Shown here: positions 15,483 to 18,451 of the stretch, piece by piece
Numbering within the stretch: the first letter of the stretch is position 1
Layout: every line of letters starts with the position of its first letter
Origin: an uncultured cyanobacterium
GTDB taxonomy: Bacteria; Cyanobacteriota; Cyanobacteriia; Cyanobacteriales; Chroococcidiopsidaceae
Assembly (NCBI GenBank): GCA_946221495.1
Contig: CAMIFA010000099.1
Coordinates: 1 to 18,451 of the forward strand
Reading direction: 5' to 3'
Length of the DNA stretch: 18,451 nucleotides
Position numbers and translations under genes: made by a program
Notes under the pieces: model-generated
Seen by the model: the letters and a program-made list of their open reading frames with translations, nothing else
What the model was told of the DNA's origin: nothing
Database searches by the model: none

Positions 15483-15560
15483 GGGAATATAGCTTAATTG
15501 GTACAGGAAACTCTTAATTTCAAGGTCGTAGGATTGAATTTTGTGATTCAATTCCATCCA
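15483..15560 (+). pseudogene. degenerate tRNA-Lys(CTT)-like gene
   Basis: The 5' part is tRNA-like: GGGAATA, TA, a GCTT-type D arm, and GAAA/TTTC around loop CTCTTAA (anticodon CTT). The 3' end has five continuous acceptor pairs (GGAAT at 15484-15488 with ATTCC at 15551-15555), a discriminator-like T and an encoded CCA (15558-15560). The outermost and innermost acceptor pairs are mismatched. The T arm has no TTCAA loop in place; instead ATTGAAT and ATTCAAT (15533-15539, 15546-15552) form a hairpin overlapping the acceptor strand. It is probably non-functional or a tRNA-like relic. Confidence 0.45.
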
Positions 15561-15687
15561 GAGGAGTTGCTAAAAAAATCCTTTTTCTAGCTATTGAATT
15601 TCTATATAGCGCAAATATATTATTAAATACATTAATAAATTCAATTTTTTAATTATTTTTGCTTGTTAAATTTAAGGAGGTGTTTAT

Positions 15688-15888
15688 ATGGTTCACATTC
15701 GATTTGAAGGGCGTTCTTATGATATTAATGAGGGTAAGTTAGGTATAATAGCAGGTATGAATGATGCAACTATAAAAGAGCGTCTAGCACAACATTTTGA
15801 TGTTCACCTTAACCGCTTTGGCTCTTATGTAATTGACCGTAGACCTAGTGGTGATTTGATTATCAGACCAGAAGCTGTCTACGGCTAG
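15688..15888 (+). CDS. small protein of unknown function inside the tRNA array
   Basis: A 66-residue protein: MVHIRFEGRSYDIN as a probable strand pair, a helical DATIKERLAQHFDV segment, then SYVIDRRPSGDLIIRPEAVYG as further strands. The strand-strand-helix-strand order is compatible with a compact beta-rich fold such as a ubiquitin-like beta-grasp, but no C-terminal Gly-Gly is present and this is only a possibility. The start is certain: AAGGAGG (15674-15680) lies 7 bases before ATG 15688, the best ribosome site in the window. It sits between tRNA genes and the first Y-RNA-like unit, so it is probably made from the same transcript. Confidence 0.75.
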   Translation: MVHIRFEGRSYDINEGKLGIIAGMNDATIKERLAQHFDVHLNRFGSYVIDRRPSGDLIIRPEAVYG

Positions 15889-15897
15889 ATTTTTCGT

Positions 15898-16041
15898 TCC
15901 GCACTCTCATCTGCAAAGCTTATATATATTTTTGTTCTTCACTGAAATTGTAGGTTCAAGTCCTACCAACGGCATTTAGAGCCGTTGTAGCTCAACTGGT
16001 ATAGGCGCAATATAATAAAAGCTTTGCCAACTTGTGTGGGA
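15898..16041 (+). ncRNA. Y-RNA-like unit 1 with circularly permuted tRNA-like domain
   Basis: The ends pair as TCCGCAC (15898-15904) with GTGTGGGA (16034-16041, one bulged G). An internal loop carries the 5' motif CGCACTCTCAT and the 3' motif AACTTGTGT. GCAAAGCTT (15913-15921) then pairs perfectly with AAGCTTTGC (16019-16027), and TATATT (15925-15930) with AATATA (16009-16014). Inside, the order is permuted: T arm GTAGG-TTCAAGT-CCTAC (15950-15966), acceptor 3' strand CAACGGC, linker ATTTAGA, acceptor 5' strand GCCGTTG, TA, then a D arm starting GCTC with a GG-containing loop. The seven acceptor pairs are perfect. The outer stem takes the place of the anticodon stem. This layout resembles bacterial Y RNAs with tRNA-like modules, and a Ro60-like gene lies 1 kb downstream. 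Confidence 0.6.
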
Positions 16042-16051
16042 TGATTATTTA

Positions 16052-16177
16052 CACTTCGCGCCCTAACTAAAAAAGCTTACATACTAGCTCATTGGTAGAG
16101 CATTTGCCTTATAAGCAAACGGTCACAGGTTCAATTCCTGTGTATGTGCCAACAGCTTTTTTGACTTGCGTGAGGTG
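16052..16177 (+). ncRNA. Y-RNA-like unit 2 enclosing tRNA-Ile(TAT)
   Basis: The outer stem pairs CACTTCGCGC (16052-16061) with GCGTGAGGTG (16168-16177): ten pairs including two G-U. The internal loop is CCTAACT on the 5' side and GACTT on the 3' side. AAAAAAGCT (16069-16077) pairs perfectly with AGCTTTTTT (16154-16162). The tRNA acceptor stem follows directly on top. Unit 4 has the same stem with an A where this one has G (GAAGTG against GAGGTG), a change that keeps pairing with T and supports the fold. If RNase P released the tRNA, the outer stem would be lost, so one transcript can be either a tRNA or a Y-like RNA. Confidence 0.55.
16078..16148 (+). tRNA. tRNA-Ile(TAT)
   Basis: A regular cloverleaf: acceptor TACATAC/GTATGTG (six Watson-Crick pairs and T-G at the end), D arm GCTC-ATTGGTA-GAGC, anticodon stem TTTGC/GCAAA with loop CTTATAA, and T arm ACAGG-TTCAATT-CCTGT. 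Anticodon TAT (16110-16112) reads AUA. Most bacteria read AUA with a lysidine-modified CAT tRNA, so a TAT isoleucine tRNA is rare. CCA follows at 16149-16151, but with no clear separate discriminator base. The first acceptor strand is identical to that of the Cys tRNA at 16489. Confidence 0.85.
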
Positions 16178-16231
16178 ATATTTATTCAAAGAGAAAATAG
16201 CTGTATTTTATAACAATTGTTTGTAAGTTTA

Positions 16232-16379
16232 TGTCTCGCGCCCTGATATGTAAAGCATACACACCATGTTACTCGTTATGTTGTCGGTTCAAATCCGATT
16301 ATCCCCGTCTAGTGGGGATATAGCTCAATGTTAGAGCATACGAAGGATGTCAATAGCAAAGCTTAACTTGCATAGGGCA
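16232..16379 (+). ncRNA. Y-RNA-like unit 3 with circularly permuted tRNA-like domain
   Basis: The outer stem pairs TGTCTCGCGC (16232-16241) with GCATAGGGCA (16370-16379), 8 of 10 positions counting G-U. The 5' motif is CGCGCCCTGAT and the 3' motif AACTTGCAT. AAGC/GCTT and ACACC/GGATGT (one bulge) continue the stem. CGTTATG (16274-16280) then pairs with ATACG from 16338 (one bulge) in the anticodon-stem position. Inside are a T arm GTCGG-TTCAAAT-CCGAT, acceptor 3' strand TATCCCC (16300-16306), linker GTCTAGT, acceptor 5' strand GGGGATA (16314-16320), TA and D stem GCTC/GAGC. The seven acceptor pairs are perfect. The D loop lacks the usual GG. No anticodon loop exists, so it cannot act as a normal tRNA. 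Confidence 0.6.
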
Positions 16380-16462
16380 ATTACATTATTTAGGAGTTAC
16401 ATAAAAATCTCCCAACCCTTTAAGAAGAAGGCAAAAGAGGGCTTGAAAAACTTTAAATTTTC

Positions 16463-16590
16463 CACTTCGCGCCCTAACTTAAAAAGCTTACATACTTGCC
16501 TAGTTGGTTAAGGCGCTTGATTGCAGATCAAGATTATGCAGGTTCAAATCCTGCGTATGAATAAACAGCTTTTTTGACTTGCGTGAAGTG
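16463..16590 (+). ncRNA. Y-RNA-like unit 4 enclosing tRNA-Cys(GCA)
   Basis: The outer stem pairs CACTTCGCGC (16463-16472) with GCGTGAAGTG (16581-16590), ten pairs with one G-U. The internal loop is CCTAACTT against GACTT, then AAAAAGCT (16481-16488) pairs with AGCTTTTT from 16567. A complete tRNA sits on top. The flanks are nearly identical to unit 2 on both sides, while the tRNA bodies differ, so the two units look like one Y-like frame carrying exchangeable tRNA inserts. Confidence 0.55.
16489..16562 (+). tRNA. tRNA-Cys(GCA)
   Basis: D arm GCC-TAGTTGGTTAA-GGC, anticodon stem CTTGA/TCAAG with loop TTGCAGA (anticodon GCA at 16523-16525), T arm GCAGG-TTCAAAT-CCTGC and a T discriminator, the identity base expected for Cys. 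The acceptor TACATAC/GTATGAA has an A-A mismatch at the second pair. Its 5' acceptor strand is the same as in tRNA-Ile(TAT), which is odd for unrelated tRNAs and points to copying of the shared flank. No CCA is encoded. Confidence 0.8.
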
Positions 16591-16611
16591 ATTTAAATAA
16601 ACGTTAAGACT

Positions 16612-16989
16612 GTGACGTATAAAACATTAAATGAAATAGAAAATCTCATTTGGGCATTTAACAATTCAACGTTACTCCGTTCTAGTTGGACTCATGAAGT
16701 ACATTTAATAATTGCTCTATGGTATCTCAATAATTACTCTGAAACAGAAGCAATAAATTGTATCTGTAAAGGCATTCAGCAATACAATTCTGCTGTTGGT
16801 ATTCAAACAACAAATGATAGTGGCTATCACGTAACTATGACACTATTTTGGATATTTATGGTACGTAAATATTTATCCGATACTACAGCAAATTGTTCTA
16901 TTTTAGAGCTTGCCAACGGGCTGATCCAAACTTACGGAAATAGTGCTCTGCCATTTGAATATTACAGTCATGGTTTGCTCATGTCTTAG
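16612..16989 (+). CDS. hypothetical protein, C-terminus cut by an in-frame TAG
   Basis: A 125-residue, probably all-helical protein starting at GTG 16612 (MTYKTLNEIENLIWAFNNSTL), with WTHEVHLIIALWYL and a C-terminal LIQTYGNSALPFEYYSHGLLMS. No ribosome site is obvious at the GTG, and the nearest ATG is out of frame. After TAG at 16987-16989 the same frame stays open for 15 more codons to TAA 17035-17037 (EARTNWVEPDIKLLN). Those codons look coding and I recall similar endings, with Trp at the TAG position, in related cyanobacterial proteins. A TGG-to-TAG change is therefore likely. The function is unknown. It lies between the Y-like units and the Ro60-like gene. Confidence 0.65.
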   Translation: MTYKTLNEIENLIWAFNNSTLLRSSWTHEVHLIIALWYLNNYSETEAINCICKGIQQYNSAVGIQTTNDSGYHVTMTLFWIFMVRKYLSDTTANCSILELANGLIQTYGNSALPFEYYSHGLLMS

Positions 16990-17092
16990 GAGGCTCGTAC
17001 TAACTGGGTTGAACCAGATATTAAACTGCTTAATTAAGTGCCTCAAGTTAGGCGTTAGATATTGTAATTCATATTTTTATCAGGAGGTAGTT

Positions 17093-18400
17093 ATGATGAA
17101 TACTGCCGAGCGTGATTTGCGTTTGGAATTATTAAATAGTCTGCTTACTACTCCACACCGTCAATTGGAGAAAGTAGCAGAATTCCACAAGTTAATAGTG
17201 GAACTAGATCCAATTTTTTACGGACACCTAGCAACTTGGTATCAGCATTACGGTGACGTGCGTGATCACAAAGAAGTGTTTTTAGGCTATTTACTAACTA
17301 GCCAACTGACTGAACACCGCGATGCTGGTTTTGTGATGTTGCAAGAGTTTCCACCTTACCAGGTGGCGCGGGTTGTGGACTTTATGAAGCAACACCGGAA
17401 TAAAGTACCGCGTTCTGCACGTACAGCAGTTTTGCGCTATTTAAAAGGACGAGAGAAGAATCACCAGTCTTTTGATCGCGCTGCTTTGCGGGGACGTAAA
17501 GCAATGAAACATCTGTATGCTACTTTGCATATTAAGCCTAGCGATCGCGCTGATGCCGTTCTGTTTAAAGATACACCGCCTGAAGGTAGCCTAGCTTTGA
17601 TGTTGAAGCAGTTAGCTAAGGCAACAACGCCAGCACAGCAAGCGCAGCTAATTGTGCAGCACAACATTCCTTACACTGTTGCTATTGGTGCGGTAAAGCA
17701 GCTAACTCCGACTGTGTTAGTAGCATTGATTAACTCAATGTCACCACAGGAAGTAATCAACAACCTCAAGTCTTTGCAAGCGCGGGGCGCTTTTACTCAC
17801 CCAGAAGTTAAGCAATTGATTGACGGGAAGTTGGAACAAGCAGCAAAGAGCGATCGCGTGTCTGCATTTAAAGCTAGTGTAGCTACAAATACCGCTCAAT
17901 TTGATGTCCAAACAGCACAAGCACTCTTACGAGTCACCAACGAGCAAGTAAAAAAGCGTGGGAAAATTGCTAAATCCACTGCCTTGCTAGTTGATAAATC
18001 CGGTTCAATGGAAAATGCCATTGAAATCGGTAAGCGTCTAGCGGCAATGATTTCTGGTATTGCTGAGGCTGATTTGTTTGTCTTTGCCTTTGATACTGTG
18101 CCTTATGCTGTACAAGCAAAAGGTAAAGAACTAAGTGACTGGGAACGCGCATTTCAGCACATCAAGGCAGGCGGCGGAACCAGTATCGGTTGCGGATTGG
18201 AAGCTTTGCGGCTAAAGCGCCAGATGGTTGAACAGATCATCATCGTCACCGACGAAGGTGAAAACTATGCGCCTTACTTTGCGGATGCTTACGAAGCTTA
18301 TAAGCGCGATTTGGCAGTAATGCCTAACGTAATTATTGTCAAAGTTGGACACCCTAGCGATTGGGTAGAAAGTAGCCTGAAGCAAAAGCAAGTATCCTGA
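17093..18400 (+). CDS. Ro60/TROVE-like RNA-binding protein with vWA domain
   Basis: A 435-residue protein. The first 275 residues are a helical repeat region of the TROVE/Ro type (EVFLGYLLTSQL, RTAVLRYLKGRE, SLALMLKQLAK, IPYTVAIGAV). Such repeats form a ring that binds single-stranded and misfolded RNA and, on its outside, Y RNA. The C-terminal vWA domain has a complete metal site: DKSGS (301-305), Thr363 in GGGTS and Asp387 in TDEGEN. AGGAGG (17082-17087) fixes the start at ATG 17093 or 17096; the open frame further upstream overlaps the previous gene and is not used. Bacterial Ro60 proteins are usually over 500 residues. Here the vWA part ends about 48 residues after the last metal ligand, so the C-terminus may be shortened. 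The neighbouring RNA units are its likely partners. Confidence 0.85.
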   Translation: MMNTAERDLRLELLNSLLTTPHRQLEKVAEFHKLIVELDPIFYGHLATWYQHYGDVRDHKEVFLGYLLTSQLTEHRDAGFVMLQEFPPYQVARVVDFMKQHRNKVPRSARTAVLRYLKGREKNHQSFDRAALRGRKAMKHLYATLHIKPSDRADAVLFKDTPPEGSLALMLKQLAKATTPAQQAQLIVQHNIPYTVAIGAVKQLTPTVLVALINSMSPQEVINNLKSLQARGAFTHPEVKQLIDGKLEQAAKSDRVSAFKASVATNTAQFDVQTAQALLRVTNEQVKKRGKIAKSTALLVDKSGSMENAIEIGKRLAAMISGIAEADLFVFAFDTVPYAVQAKGKELSDWERAFQHIKAGGGTSIGCGLEALRLKRQMVEQIIIVTDEGENYAPYFADAYEAYKRDLAVMPNVIIVKVGHPSDWVESSLKQKQVS

Positions 18401-18451
18401 CGGGGTGACAAGGAAGCTAGATGATAGATTGAATCAAATGCATAGCCCTTA

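Noticed and set aside
15093..16562. CRISPR-like array
   Set aside because: The repeated pieces are tRNA arms and stem flanks of unequal spacing; there are no regular repeats with unique spacers and no cas genes.
16943..17092. Upstream extension of the Ro60-like frame
   Set aside because: It overlaps the preceding gene in another frame, while AGGAGG at 17082-17087 marks the real start at 17093/17096.

Overview
The window looks like cyanobacterial DNA. It has many HIP1 octamers (GCGATCGC, roughly one per kb), an NDH-1 subunit M gene (ndhM, found only in cyanobacteria and plastids), small conserved cyanobacterial proteins, a PP2C phosphatase with a cyanobacterial zinc-ribbon start, and no CCA on the tRNA-Glu gene. 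Nothing fixes the genus; gene order and base composition would fit a Chroococcidiopsis- or Nostocales-type genome.

Positions 1-13450 are mostly ordinary chromosome. In order: the 3' part of a MocR/PdxR-type aminotransferase regulator; def (peptide deformylase) with a small membrane protein; an FHA-PrsW fusion protease; a small unknown protein; a large PP2C phosphatase with a membrane anchor; a long AT-rich gap; a small acidic protein with a clear terminator; ndhM and leuD on the minus strand; another long AT-rich gap; a small unknown protein; tRNA-Glu(TTC) with its own promoter and terminator; and a minus-strand pair of a GAF sensor histidine kinase and an SRPBCC protein.

Positions 13115-18400 are different and are the main interest. 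A ribbon-helix-helix (RHH) regulator lies divergent from a small unknown gene, followed by an HNH endonuclease gene overlapping another small gene. A strong sigma-70-type promoter at 14979-15007 then carries GTARTAY repeats one helical turn apart. The same repeat pair lies in the RHH regulator's own divergent promoter region, so the RHH protein is a good candidate repressor of what follows. Downstream is an array of tRNA and tRNA-like units: tRNA-Asp(GTC), a truncated tRNA-Cys(GCA), tRNA-Asn(GTT) with a 19-nt insertion in its T loop, and a degenerate Lys(CTT)-like tRNA. After these comes a 66-residue protein gene with a perfect Shine-Dalgarno sequence.

Next are four related RNA units (15898-16041, 16052-16177, 16232-16379, 16463-16590). 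Each has complementary ends forming a long interrupted stem, with shared motifs CGCRCYCTVAY on the 5' side and RACTTGYRT on the 3' side, and each encloses a tRNA-like fold. In two units the fold is a normally ordered tRNA, Ile(TAT) and Cys(GCA). In the other two it is circularly permuted: the T arm and 3' acceptor strand come first, then a 7-nt linker, then the 5' acceptor strand and D arm. Just downstream are a small gene with an in-frame TAG near its end and a Ro60/TROVE-like protein gene with a vWA domain. Bacterial Y RNAs bind Ro60 and can contain tRNA-like modules, so I read the four units as a Y-RNA-like family made from tRNA parts, co-located with its probable protein partner and placed behind an apparently repressible tRNA-array promoter. 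The base pairing is seen directly; Ro binding and repression are inferred.
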